64,000 nt of DNA, from the NCBI RefSeq assembly GCF_016862975.1, contig NZ_BONZ01000017.1, positions 1 to 64,000 on the forward strand, read 5' to 3'. The DNA comes from Rugosimonospora africana (lineage in GTDB: Bacteria; Actinomycetota; Actinomycetes; Mycobacteriales; Micromonosporaceae). The notes under the pieces were generated by a model. The model was not told where the DNA came from, did no database searches, and saw only the letters and a program-made list of their open reading frames with translations. Shown piece after piece: positions 24,637 through 32,710 of the stretch; position 1 is the first letter of the stretch; each line of letters begins with the position of its first letter. Position numbers and translations under genes: made by a program.

Positions 24637-27377
24637 TGGACCACCTCGGGAGGCGCGACCGTGGCCGCCGTGGTGGTCGCCTTCCACTGCTGTGCTGTCC
24701 CGGTGCTGATTCCCAGTGGTATGTCGGCCATGGCATCCATCCGGAAGTCGTCGAACAGCCCGGGCGAGGCGAGCCGGATCGACAACTGGGGCACGACGGC
24801 CACCGGTACCTCGAAGGCGACCTCGCCGGCCACGGGTACCCCCGGTTGCAGCATGCGCCCACCGTCGACGAACGGCTGGTGGAACCGCGTACTGGCAAGG
24901 TAGGTGCGGCCTTCGGCATCCTGTACCGCGGCGTAGGTGACCGCCACCGGCTCGTTCGCCGCGACCAGCCGGATCCGTACGAGTACCCAGACCCCGCTGG
25001 TGTCGTGCGTCGGGCTGGCGGCGATGTTTGGATCGGGGTCCTCGATGACGGCGGCCCCGCGGACGGACAGCACGCTCGCGTCGAAGGTGCGCACGTCGAC
25101 GGGCTTGCCGATGCTCCCGGTGTGAATAAACGGCTTCTGTTGGGTGTCGGTGTCGGGGACGTGGTCGGTGATCACCTCGCCGACCGCGAGGGCGACGATG
25201 ACCGCGGCCGCGGCCCCCAGCCGCCGGACGATCGGCCGGTGGACCTGACGCCTGCGGTGGCTGCGTATCGGCCGGTGCTCGTCGTCCTGCCGATCCGGAG
25301 GTGTGGCGGTGTCTACCGGTGGCGCCTGGCCGGGCGCCGGCCAGGGTGCCTGCTGATCGGGGTTCCCTGGGCCGGCAGGCCAGGCCGCCGTCCCGACTGT
25401 GACCGCAGCGGCCGTCGCGGGCATGGCCGGCGCAGGGATCTGTGTGGGCGTCGCGAAGACGGGCGCGGCGGCTTGCGCCGACGCGTGCGCGATGGCGGAA
25501 CCCTGTGCGGTGGCGGGACCCTGTGCGGTGGCCGGACCGTGCGTGGTGGCCGGGCCTTGCCCGGTCGCGGGACCGTGCCCGATGGCTTGGGCGGGCGCCG
25601 TGGGTGTCGCGGGCGCCGTGGGTGCTGCGGGTGCTGCCGCCAGACCGGACGTTCGGGCCGGCGCCATCGAGGGGGTTGTGGCTTGCACCACTGGGGCTGT
25701 TGCGTGCACCACTGGGGCTGTTGCGTGCACCGGTGGGGCTGTGGCTTGCACCGGTTGGGCCGTGGCTTGCCCCAGTGGTACAGACGCCGTGGGTTGACCC
25801 GGCAGCATGGGCTGACTTGGCGCTGTCGGTTGCCCCGGCAACGTCGGTTGTCCCAGCGGTTGACCTGACTGCACCGGCTGACCCGGTGGCACCACCGGTT
25901 GCGGAAGCCCGGCGGGCGGCATGAGCGGTGACGACGGGGTGGGCGGCGGGGCGAACACGGGCGGCGCGGCGGCGGCCTGAGGCGGGGGAACCGAGACCGG
26001 CCGCGAGGCGATCGGCGGCGGCGCGGTTGACGGAGGCGCGATCGACGGCGGCGCGGTTGACGGCGATGCGATCGGCGGGGGCGCGGTCAACGGTGGCGGC
26101 GCGATTGGCGGCGGCGCGAGCGGTGCTTCCGGCCGGCCATACGACTGGGGTGCGGGGAATGACTGCGGTGCGGTGAACGACTGTTGCGCAGTGGATGGCT
26201 GTTGTGCGGGGAACTGTTGTGCGGGGAACGGCTGTTGCGGAGCGTACGCCTGCTGCGGTGGAAACGACTGTGGCTGAGTGCATGACTGCGGTGGGGCAGG
26301 TGACCGAGGTGGGGCGTACGACTGTGGCGCCGTGTACGCCTGCGGCGGTGGGTAGGACTGTGGTGTCGCGTAGGACTGCGGTGTCGCGTAGGGCTGTGGC
26401 GCTGGATAGGACTGTGGCGCGGTGGATGACTGCGGTGCTGTGGTGGGTCCCGGCGGGGGAGCATTCGGGGCCGGGGGCTGCGTCGCGGGGGGCGCGAACG
26501 AGGCGGGTGTGGGCGGCGGTCCGTACGAGGCCGGCGGTCCGTATGAGGGTGGCGGTCCGAACGAGGGTGGCGGGCCGAATGCGGGCGGTGCTGAGGCGGG
26601 TGTTGACGGTCCCGGTGTAAAGGCCGGTGGGGCCGACGCCGGTGCGGGCGACGGCGGGCCGAATGAGGGTGGGGCCGAGGCCGGCCCTAGCGGCGGTCCG
26701 ACCGGCGGCGGTGCCGAGGTGGGCGCGGACGGGGGTGGTGCGAACCGGGGTGGCGCGAACGAGGGCGGCGCCGAGGATGGCATCGATGACGGCGGCCCGA
26801 ACGGCGGGGCCGATGCTTGCGACGGCGGGGCCGATGCTTGCAATGGTGGGGCCCAGGCGGGCGCGGGTCCGGTTGATGGCGCTGGACCGGCTGACGGCGG
26901 TGACCAGGCGTTCGGCGATTGCCAGGGGACGGCTCGGCCTGCCGGGCCGGGCTGGCCGGGAGCCATCTGCGCCGCGGGGTACGCGGGTTGCGCCGGGGGC
27001 GCCGATTGAGCGTATGGCTCGGCCTGCGGTGGCGCGCCATGCGACGGCACGCCATGCGGTGGCGGTGGCACGCCATACGAGGGCACACCGTGCGGTGGCA
27101 CAGCCTGCGGTGGTGGCGCGGCCTGCGCCGGCTGCCCCGGCGGCAGTTGCCCGCCGGGTGGCATGGCGTAACCGGGCGGCGCGGACTGGCCGTACGGCCC
27201 CGGCTGGCCCGGCGGTAGCGGCTGGCCCGGCGGTGGGTACTGGCCCGGCGGTACAGGCTGGACCGGCGGTACGGCCTGGCCCGGCGGTACGGGCTGGCCC
27301 GGTGGCAGAGGCTGGCTTGGTGGTGGTTCCGGCGCCGGCCAGGTACCGGGTGGAGGGCCCGCGGGCGGCTGACTCAC
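24633..27377 (-). CDS. Giant proline-rich membrane protein with DUF4352-like C-domain
   Basis: 914 aa. Roughly residues 1-710 are extremely Pro/Ala/Gln/Ser-rich, with many PPG, PPP, APPQSY and ATAPVVH-type repeats. A basic stretch, a transmembrane helix (LGAAAAVIVALAVGEVI) and an exported domain of about 140 residues follow. That domain shows the pattern of DUF4352/immunoglobulin-like proteins: VLVRIRLVAANEP, DAEGRTYLAST, LQPGVPVAGEVAFEVP. The tail should be cytoplasmic and disordered. Its consecutive prolines would make translation EF-P dependent. The start is the GTG at 27377, overlapping the upstream stop by 4 bases. Function unknown. Confidence 0.68.
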   Translation of the reverse strand: MSQPPAGPPPGTWPAPEPPPSQPLPPGQPVPPGQAVPPVQPVPPGQYPPPGQPLPPGQPGPYGQSAPPGYAMPPGGQLPPGQPAQAAPPPQAVPPHGVPSYGVPPPPHGVPSHGAPPQAEPYAQSAPPAQPAYPAAQMAPGQPGPAGRAVPWQSPNAWSPPSAGPAPSTGPAPAWAPPLQASAPPSQASAPPFGPPSSMPSSAPPSFAPPRFAPPPSAPTSAPPPVGPPLGPASAPPSFGPPSPAPASAPPAFTPGPSTPASAPPAFGPPPSFGPPPSYGPPASYGPPPTPASFAPPATQPPAPNAPPPGPTTAPQSSTAPQSYPAPQPYATPQSYATPQSYPPPQAYTAPQSYAPPRSPAPPQSCTQPQSFPPQQAYAPQQPFPAQQFPAQQPSTAQQSFTAPQSFPAPQSYGRPEAPLAPPPIAPPPLTAPPPIASPSTAPPSIAPPSTAPPPIASRPVSVPPPQAAAAPPVFAPPPTPSSPLMPPAGLPQPVVPPGQPVQSGQPLGQPTLPGQPTAPSQPMLPGQPTASVPLGQATAQPVQATAPPVHATAPVVHATAPVVQATTPSMAPARTSGLAAAPAAPTAPATPTAPAQAIGHGPATGQGPATTHGPATAQGPATAQGSAIAHASAQAAAPVFATPTQIPAPAMPATAAAVTVGTAAWPAGPGNPDQQAPWPAPGQAPPVDTATPPDRQDDEHRPIRSHRRRQVHRPIVRRLGAAAAVIVALAVGEVITDHVPDTDTQQKPFIHTGSIGKPVDVRTFDASVLSVRGAAVIEDPDPNIAASPTHDTSGVWVLVRIRLVAANEPVAVTYAAVQDAEGRTYLASTRFHQPFVDGGRMLQPGVPVAGEVAFEVPVAVVPQLSIRLASPGLFDDFRMDAMADIPLGISTGTAQQWKATTTAATVAPPEVVQ

Positions 27378-27979
27378 GACCGCCGGTCCTCGATAGAGGC
27401 GTGCACCTCGGCGTGTACCGAGAGATCCAGCCACTCCTCGTTGCCGCTCAGCGCCGACTCCCGCAACGTCTCGCCGTACACCTGCACCAGCGTCTCCGAC
27501 GGCATCGGGGCCGAGGGGGACTGCTCCCACGCGAAGCCCACCCGCTCGGTCATCCCCGGGTTCAGGTACTGGACCTCGCTGCCGTCCCGGACCAGCAGGA
27601 TGTGATCAGGAGGCTTTCCGCGCGAACCGCCCGTGGCGGTCAGACCTTGGACCTGCGGTATCCGGATGATGGCTCCGATGCTGGTCTGGCTCTCGTCGGC
27701 GGTCACGTTGACGTAGGCGATCACGACGAACCAGCGGTCGCCGTCCTTCTGCGGCTTGTACGGCGACAGGTCGGTGACGACCCGGCAGGTGAGCACATTG
27801 ACGTTCCAGGGCCCGTCCCTGCTCACCGTGTTCGGCTTGACCTGCGGAATCCCGGCCGAGGCCGAGGAATCCAGCCCGTGGAAGAGGCTGGAGGCGGCCA
27901 GGGCGAGCGCGCCGGCGCCTATGCCCAGCCAGCGCAGCGGAAGTGCGGTGAGTCGAGCCGCCATAGATCTGAATGCCAT
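27374..27979 (-). CDS. Exported single-pass protein, first gene of the proline-rich operon
   Basis: 201 aa, function unknown. The N-terminal signal anchor is PLRWLGIGAGALALAASSLF. The exported domain (RWFVVIAYVNVTADES, LLVRDGSEVQYLNPGMTERVGFAWEQ) has the same order of beta-strand motifs as the DUF4352-like domain of the next gene, so the three genes may be distant paralogues. The ATG at 27979 has a G-run (GGGGGTAGG) just upstream. It is coupled to the next gene by a GTGA overlap. Confidence 0.68.
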   Translation of the reverse strand: MAFRSMAARLTALPLRWLGIGAGALALAASSLFHGLDSSASAGIPQVKPNTVSRDGPWNVNVLTCRVVTDLSPYKPQKDGDRWFVVIAYVNVTADESQTSIGAIIRIPQVQGLTATGGSRGKPPDHILLVRDGSEVQYLNPGMTERVGFAWEQSPSAPMPSETLVQVYGETLRESALSGNEEWLDLSVHAEVHASIEDRRS

Positions 27980-28095
27980 GGCCTACCCCCGTCCCGTCGA
28001 GCCCCGCGCGGGAGTATATGCGCCTCGTCGATATCTCAGGCGAGACGATTGTGCCGGCGTGGACCGGGGTACGGGTCTTGTCGAGGTGATCGCCG

Positions 28096-28134
28096 ATGAA
28101 TCGGAACGATTCCGAGTTCGTCGAGTCTCGGTAG
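28096..28134 (+). other. Upstream mini-ORF duplicating the start of the DUF3140 gene
   Basis: It encodes MNRNDSEFVESR and a stop. The first nine residues match codons 2-10 of the gene that follows (VNRNDSEFVE) but use different codons for Phe and Val. The TAG stop runs into the AGGGGG ribosome-binding site of the main gene. It could be a leader peptide or a remnant of a tandem duplication. Confidence 0.6.
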
Positions 28135-28179
28135 GGGGTCTCTTCGGTGGTGAACAGGAACGATTCCGAGTTTGTTGAG
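28103..28179 (+). repeat. 23-bp direct repeat at the 5' end of the DUF3140 gene
   Basis: The copies at 28103-28125 and 28157-28179 share GGAACGATTCCGAG, then TTCGTCGAG versus TTTGTTGAG. Each also contains the small palindrome GGAACGATTCC. Confidence 0.8.
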
Positions 28180-28518
28180 GTGTGGGAGAACTTCCACGGC
28201 TTGGTCAACATGGCCTCCCCTGAGCTGCGTGACTGGCTGTTCAACACGCCCGACGGGGCGGACACCTATGCGCCCGAACCGGACATCGACATCCACGCGC
28301 TCGGTTTGCAGGTACTTCAGATCAAGGAAAAGCGGCGTACGGACATCACCAGTACCGATCTGGACACGATGCGTGAGGTGTCGGACCTGATTCGCGGCAG
28401 GCTACAGAACGCGCCGGAAACGGACATCAATGATGATCCGTGGCGGAGCACGCTCATGACACTCGGGCACGACCCGACCCGGGCCGATTCGCCGAGGGGC
28501 CCGGACGCCGAAGCCTGA
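28147..28518 (+). CDS. DUF3140 family protein
   Basis: 123-aa soluble protein. The core, FVEVWENFHGLVNMASPELRDWL with further conserved residues through VLQIKEKRRTDIT and MREVSDLIRGRL, matches the DUF3140 family of actinobacteria, sometimes annotated as DNA-binding without proof. The C-terminus is a short acidic tail. Two adjacent GTG codons (28147 and 28150) can both serve as start; AGGGGG at 28133-28138 suits either. A mini-ORF copying its first codons lies just upstream. Confidence 0.75.
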   Translation: MVNRNDSEFVEVWENFHGLVNMASPELRDWLFNTPDGADTYAPEPDIDIHALGLQVLQIKEKRRTDITSTDLDTMREVSDLIRGRLQNAPETDINDDPWRSTLMTLGHDPTRADSPRGPDAEA

Positions 28519-28548
28519 CCACGCCCGCGGGGGCTGGAGCGCCCAGAC

Positions 28549-29304
28549 TCAGCGGGTACGGGTGCCGAGGCGCAGCGACTGCCAGGACCCGTCGCCGTAC
28601 CACCCGCCGTCCACCGACAGCGCGGTGCCGTTGATGAAGCCGCTGCGGGCCGGGTCGGCGAGGAACAGCACCGCCTGAGCGATGTCCTCCGGGCTGGCGA
28701 ACCGGCCGAGCGGGACGTGCGCGGTGATGTCCTCGTCGCCGTACGCGCCTTCCCCCTGGCTCGCGTCGTCCATCGGGGTCTTGACCCAGCCCGGGCACAC
28801 CGCGTTCACCCGCACCCCGCGGCCACCCCACTCGGCGGCGAGCGTCCGGGTCAGCCCGATCAGCCCGTGCTTGCTGGCGTTGTACGCGGACCGGTCGGCC
28901 ACACCCCGCAACCCGGCCACCGACGCGATGTTCACGATCGAACCGGCGCGCTGGCGCAGCATCATCCGCCCGAACGCCTGGCTGATCAGGAACGGGCCGG
29001 TCAGGTTGATGTCGAGTACCCGCCGCCAGGCGGCCGGGTCGAGGTCTTCGGCCGGACCGATCTCGGCGACACCGGCGTTGTTGACCACCACGTCGATCCG
29101 GCCGTAGCGCTCGGTGACCGCCGCCGCGCAGGCCGCCACGTCGGCCTCGCTGGTCACGTCGCCGGCCTGCACGAGTACGTCCGGGAAATCGTCGATCGCC
29201 TGCCGGTCGAAGACCACGACGTCGTACCCGTCGTCGCGCAGTACCTCCGCGCAACGCCGGCCGATCCCCTGTGCCGCACCAGTCACTATCGCTACCCCGG
29301 TCAT
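28549..29304 (-). CDS. SDR-family NAD(P)-dependent oxidoreductase
   Basis: 251-aa classical short-chain dehydrogenase. The cofactor loop is TGAAQGIGRR, NNAG is in VVVNNAGVAEIG, the catalytic Ser is in NIASVAG, and Tyr/Lys are in SAYNASKHG. The PG motif is CPGWVKTP, and the C-terminal VDGGWYGDGS is typical. The substrate is unknown. The ATG at 29304 is preceded by TAAAGT with a 7-nt gap. It is divergent from hemG, and the two -10 elements are only 6 bases apart. Confidence 0.9.
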   Translation of the reverse strand: MTGVAIVTGAAQGIGRRCAEVLRDDGYDVVVFDRQAIDDFPDVLVQAGDVTSEADVAACAAAVTERYGRIDVVVNNAGVAEIGPAEDLDPAAWRRVLDINLTGPFLISQAFGRMMLRQRAGSIVNIASVAGLRGVADRSAYNASKHGLIGLTRTLAAEWGGRGVRVNAVCPGWVKTPMDDASQGEGAYGDEDITAHVPLGRFASPEDIAQAVLFLADPARSGFINGTALSVDGGWYGDGSWQSLRLGTRTR

Positions 29305-29311
29305 GGTCGAC

Positions 29312-29317
29312 ACTTTA
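29312..29317 (-). promoter_or_regulatory. TANNNT -10 element of the SDR gene
   Basis: TAAAGT on the minus strand, 7 nt before the ATG at 29304, back to back with the hemG element. Confidence 0.5.
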
Positions 29318-29323
29318 GGTGCT

Positions 29324-29329
29324 TACTCT
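29324..29329 (+). promoter_or_regulatory. TANNNT -10 element of hemG
   Basis: TACTCT, 6 nt before the GTG at 29336. The two divergent start codons are only 31 bases apart, so the two polymerases must compete for the same site. Confidence 0.5.
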
Positions 29330-29335
29330 GCGAGA

Positions 29336-30949
29336 GTGGACGGAACCCGACCTGCGGAGATCGCGGTCATCGGTGGCGGGATCGCCGGGCTGGCCGCGGC
29401 GTTGCGGCTGCGCGACCGGCTCGGGCGAAATGCCCGCATCACCGTGTTCGAGCAGAGCACCCGGCTGGGCGGCAAGCTGCGCACGGATGCCTTCGCGGGC
29501 GGCTATCTGGAGGCCGGTGCGGAGACATTTCTCATGCGGGATCCGGACGGTTCGCCGAGCGCGGCGGCGGAGTTGGCCCACCGGGTCGGCCTGACGGACG
29601 CGATCCGGCACCCGGCGACCAGCCAGGCGGCGTTGGCGGTGGACAACGCGCTGCGGCCGATCCCGCGCGGCACGGTGATGGGGGTACCGGCGGATCCATC
29701 CACATTGGACGGAGTGGCGCGGCTGGCGGTCGAGCGGGACCGGGACCTCGGCCGCCCGCTGCTGGCGCCGGACCAGGACGTCGCGGTCGGCGCACTGGTC
29801 CGGGAGAGGCTCGGCGACGAGGTCGTCGACCGGCTGGTCGACCCGTTGCTCGGCGGGGTATACGCCGGCCGGGCCGATGACCTGTCGCTGGCCACGACCG
29901 TGCCGGCCCTGGCCCGGACGGCGCGGATCGAACCGACCCTGCGCGCGGCGGTGCGGGCCGCGCTGCCGGGCGGGGCTGGCGGCTCGTCGAACGGCGGTCC
30001 GGGCGGCTCGATGACCAGCGACGAACCCGGCACCGCGGCCGGCGGCAGCACGGCGGGCGGGAGCGCGGCGGGCGGCAGCGCAGCGGACGGCAGCCCCGAG
30101 GTGAGTCACGCCGCGTCCGGCGGTGCGGCGTCGGGTGGCGCGGCGTCGGGTGGTGCGGCGTCCGGCGGCGCGGCGGGCCGGGCGGGGACCGGGCCGGCCG
30201 GCGGGCCGCCGTTCGGGACGATCGACGGCGGGCTGAGCCGGCTGGTGTCCGCGGTCGCCGAGGCCGCCAACGCGCGGCTGATGTTGGGGCTGCCGGTACG
30301 GGAGCTGTCGCGTACCGCCAGCGGCTGGCGGCTGCTGGTCGGCTCCACCCACGACCCGTCCACAGTGGAGGTGGACGCCGTGGTCCTCGCGGTACCGGCT
30401 CGCCCGGCTGCCCGGCTCCTGGCGGGGGTCGACCGGGCGGCGGCGGACGAGGTCGGCGTCCTCGACTACGCGAATGTGGCGCTGGTCCGGATGGCGGTAC
30501 CCGAGGCGGAACTGCCGGCGCTGTCCGGGCTGCTGGTACCGGCCGTCGAGGGGTACGCGGTCAAGGCGCTGACCATCTTCAGTACCAAGTGGGATCACCT
30601 GCGGCGGGCGGACGGCATCGCGCTGCTGCGCGCCTCGATCGGCCGGTACGGCGACACGGCGGTCCTCCAGCGCACCGATTCCGAACTGATCACGCTCGCC
30701 CGCTCCGAGCTGGGGAAGCTGATGGGTACGCCGCTGCCGGAGCCGTTCGCCGCGGACGTCGTCCGGTGGGGTGGCGGGCTGCCGCAGTACCAGCCGGGGC
30801 ACCTGGGGCGGGTGGCCGCGGCCCGGGCCGCACTGGCCGGGCACCCGACCCTGGCGCTGGCCGGCGCGGCGTACGACGGGGTGGGCATTCCGGCCTGCGT
30901 ACGGTCCGGGGAGACGGCCGCGGAGCACCTCCTAGACTCGTTGTCATGA
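29336..30949 (+). CDS. hemG: Coproporphyrinogen III / protoporphyrinogen oxidase (HemG/HemY type)
   Basis: FAD enzyme oxidising the porphyrinogen in haem synthesis. 537 aa. The N-terminal dinucleotide motif is [15 protein letters not shown], and [29 protein letters not shown] and [14 protein letters not shown] are family landmarks. In actinobacteria, which carry HemQ, the substrate is usually coproporphyrinogen III. Residues about 211-290 are an insertion of Gly/Ser/Ala repeats (SGGAA x4) in a normally variable loop. The start is the GTG at 29336; the longer frame upstream is antisense to the SDR gene. It overlaps hemQ by 4 bases. Confidence 0.92.
   Translation: MDGTRPAEIAVIGGGIAGLAAALRLRDRLGRNARITVFEQSTRLGGKLRTDAFAGGYLEAGAETFLMRDPDGSPSAAAELAHRVGLTDAIRHPATSQAALAVDNALRPIPRGTVMGVPADPSTLDGVARLAVERDRDLGRPLLAPDQDVAVGALVRERLGDEVVDRLVDPLLGGVYAGRADDLSLATTVPALARTARIEPTLRAAVRAALPGGAGGSSNGGPGGSMTSDEPGTAAGGSTAGGSAAGGSAADGSPEVSHAASGGAASGGAASGGAASGGAAGRAGTGPAGGPPFGTIDGGLSRLVSAVAEAANARLMLGLPVRELSRTASGWRLLVGSTHDPSTVEVDAVVLAVPARPAARLLAGVDRAAADEVGVLDYANVALVRMAVPEAELPALSGLLVPAVEGYAVKALTIFSTKWDHLRRADGIALLRASIGRYGDTAVLQRTDSELITLARSELGKLMGTPLPEPFAADVVRWGGGLPQYQPGHLGRVAAARAALAGHPTLALAGAAYDGVGIPACVRSGETAAEHLLDSLS
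30933..30938 (+). promoter_or_regulatory. TANNNT -10 element of hemQ inside hemG
   Basis: TAGACT, 7 nt before the hemQ ATG, inside the last hemG codons. It could give hemQ an internal leaderless promoter besides read-through. Confidence 0.35.
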
Positions 30950-31647
30950 CCGAGCAGACCAACGCGGCACGGATCAAGGAACTGAACGCGACCATCCGCT
31001 ACACGATGTGGTCCGTCTTCCGGGTCAGCCAGTCGCTGCCCGCCAACCGTGACGACCTGATCGCCGAGGTCGAGGGGCTGTTCGAGCAGCTGGCCGGCAA
31101 GGACGTGGTGATCCGGGGCACGTACGACGTGGCCGGGCTGCGGGCCGACGCGGACCTGATGATCTGGTGGCACGCGACCACCTCCGACCAGCTTCAGGAC
31201 GCCTACGGGCTGCTGCGCCGCACCGAGCTGGGCAGGCACCTGACCCCGGTGTGGTCGCAGGCGGCGCTGCACCGGCCGGCCGAGTTCAACAAGAGCCACC
31301 TGCCGGCGTTCCTGGCCGGTGAGGAAGCACACCCGTACGTGTGTGTGTACCCGTTCGTCCGGTCCTACGAGTGGTACCTGCTGCCCGACGAGGAGCGTCG
31401 CGAGCTGCTGGCCGAGCACGGCCGGATGGCCCGCGCGTACCCGGACGTGCGCGCCAACACGGTGGCGAGCTTCGCGCTGGGCGACTACGAGTGGATCCTC
31501 GCGTTCGAGGCCGACGAGCTGTACCGCATCGTCGACCTCATGCGTGACCTGCGCGCCTCGGAGACCCGCCGGCACGTCCGCGAGGAGGTGCCGTTCTTCA
31601 CCGGCCGGCGTCGTTCCGTGCCGGAGCTGATCGCCGGCCTGCCGTAG
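30946..31647 (+). CDS. hemQ: Coproheme decarboxylase (HemQ, chlorite dismutase-like)
   Basis: Decarboxylates coproheme to haem b, the last step of the coproporphyrin-dependent pathway. 233 aa. Tyr135, in [14 protein letters not shown], matches the radical-forming tyrosine of actinobacterial HemQ. H158 (EHGRMAR) is the conserved histidine of the family. The ATG overlaps the hemG stop. The 3' end, from GAGCTGATC to the stop, is duplicated directly downstream. Confidence 0.95.
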   Translation: MTEQTNAARIKELNATIRYTMWSVFRVSQSLPANRDDLIAEVEGLFEQLAGKDVVIRGTYDVAGLRADADLMIWWHATTSDQLQDAYGLLRRTELGRHLTPVWSQAALHRPAEFNKSHLPAFLAGEEAHPYVCVYPFVRSYEWYLLPDEERRELLAEHGRMARAYPDVRANTVASFALGDYEWILAFEADELYRIVDLMRDLRASETRRHVREEVPFFTGRRRSVPELIAGLP

Positions 31648-31699
31648 TCGGCTGCCCGGGCGAGCTGATCGCCGGCCTGCCGTGAACCGGCTGCCCGGT
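31624..31699 (+). repeat. 38-bp tandem duplication of the hemQ 3' end
   Basis: GAGCTGATCGCCGGCCTGCC begins at 31624 and again at 31662. Each copy ends the LIAGLP reading with its own stop (TAG, then TGA). Confidence 0.85.
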
Positions 31700-31727
31700 G
31701 GGCCGGCCGGGCGTTCCCGCGCAGCCG

Positions 31728-31783
31728 GCTGCCTCACCCGCCGAGAGCTGCCTCACCCGCCGAGAGCTGCCTCACGCGCCGAG
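31728..31783 (+). repeat. Three 19-bp tandem repeats
   Basis: The unit is GCTGCCTCACCCGCCGAGA, with one change in the third copy. The third unit overlaps the end of the convergent GNAT gene and includes its stop codon. Confidence 0.85.
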
Positions 31784-32272
31784 GCTGACGGCCTCCGCGG
31801 AGCGGGCGCCGGGCCGGCGCATCGGGACGTGTGGGATGCCGTCCTCGACGAACTCCGGCCCGTCCGGCTCGAAGCCGAGGCCGGCGTAGAAGCCGGCCAG
31901 GTGGGACTGGGCGTCCAGCACGCAGGTGCGGTCGCCGACCCGGTCCAGGGCGGCGGCCATCAGCCGGCGGGCGAGGCCCGTGCCCCGCTGCGGCGCGGCC
32001 ACACAGACCCGGCCGATCCGGGCGCTGCCGTCCGGCTCTTCCATGATCCGCAGGTACCCGTTGGGGCCACCCTGCTCGTTGTGCCAGACGTGCCAGGTAC
32101 CCGGCTCGGTGTCCCTGCCGTCCAGCTCCGGGTACGGGCAGGTCTGCTCGACCACGAACACGTCGACGCGCAGGCGCAGCAGCGCGTACAGCGTTCCGGC
32201 GTCGAGTTGGTCGAAGGCGGCGAACCGGATCCCGGCCGGCGAGGTCGCCGGCCCGGCCGGTTCAGTCTTCAC
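31772..32272 (-). CDS. GNAT acetyltransferase, ElaA-like
   Basis: 166-aa N-acetyltransferase. The ElaA-type N-terminus (LLRLRVDVFVVEQTCPYPELDG) is followed by IGRVCVAAPQRGTGLARRLM, the acetyl-CoA pyrophosphate loop (Q/RxxGxG/A), and a C-terminal LAGFYAGLGFEPDGPEFVEDG. The substrate is unknown. The GTG at 32272 lies inside the msrB 3' end (11-base overlap), so the two are probably cotranscribed. Confidence 0.82.
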   Translation of the reverse strand: MKTEPAGPATSPAGIRFAAFDQLDAGTLYALLRLRVDVFVVEQTCPYPELDGRDTEPGTWHVWHNEQGGPNGYLRIMEEPDGSARIGRVCVAAPQRGTGLARRLMAAALDRVGDRTCVLDAQSHLAGFYAGLGFEPDGPEFVEDGIPHVPMRRPGARSAEAVSLGA

Positions 32273-32678
32273 GGGGCTCGAGCGTGAGGCTGATCGAGTT
32301 GATGCAGTACCGCTGGTCGGTCGGTGTGCCGTAGCCCTCGCCCTCGAACACGTGACCCAGGTGCGAGTCGCAGTTCGCGCAGCGCACCTCGACCCGGCGC
32401 ATGCCCATCGAGTTGTCCTCGATGTAGCGCACCCGGTCTTCGGCCAGCGGCTGGAAGAAGCTCGGCCAGCCGCAGTGGCTGTCGAACTTCGTGTCGCTGG
32501 TGAACAGCTCCGCGCCGCAGGCCCGGCAGCGGTACACACCCTTGGTCTTGGTATCGGTGTATTCGCCGGTGAACGGCGCTTCGGTGTCGGCCTGTCGCAG
32601 TACCCGGAACTCAGCCGGGGTCAGCCGGACCCGCCACTCGTCCTCGGTCTGTGGAAGGTCGGTCTTGGAAAGATCCAT
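32262..32678 (-). CDS. msrB: Peptide-methionine (R)-S-oxide reductase
   Basis: Repairs methionine-R-sulfoxide in proteins. 138 aa. Zinc is held by two CxxC pairs (CRAC and CANC), and the catalytic cysteine is in RYCINSISL. HCGWPSFF and GHVFEGEG are family signatures. The ATG at 32678 follows TACCGT by 6 nt (leaderless). Confidence 0.95.
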   Translation of the reverse strand: MDLSKTDLPQTEDEWRVRLTPAEFRVLRQADTEAPFTGEYTDTKTKGVYRCRACGAELFTSDTKFDSHCGWPSFFQPLAEDRVRYIEDNSMGMRRVEVRCANCDSHLGHVFEGEGYGTPTDQRYCINSISLTLEPRED

Positions 32679-32684
32679 GCCTCA

Positions 32685-32690
32685 ACGGTA
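32685..32690 (-). promoter_or_regulatory. TANNNT -10 element of msrB
   Basis: TACCGT on the minus strand, 6 nt before the ATG. TGAACG lies 17 bases further upstream as a weak -35. Confidence 0.5.
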
Positions 32691-32710
32691 CGGCGTGCGC
32701 GGCCGATCGT

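Noticed and set aside
24637-26283. Extension of the 179-aa exported protein into a 728-codon frame
   Set aside because: That part is the proline-rich gene read in another frame. The GTG at 24636 overlaps the upstream stop, as in normal coupled genes.
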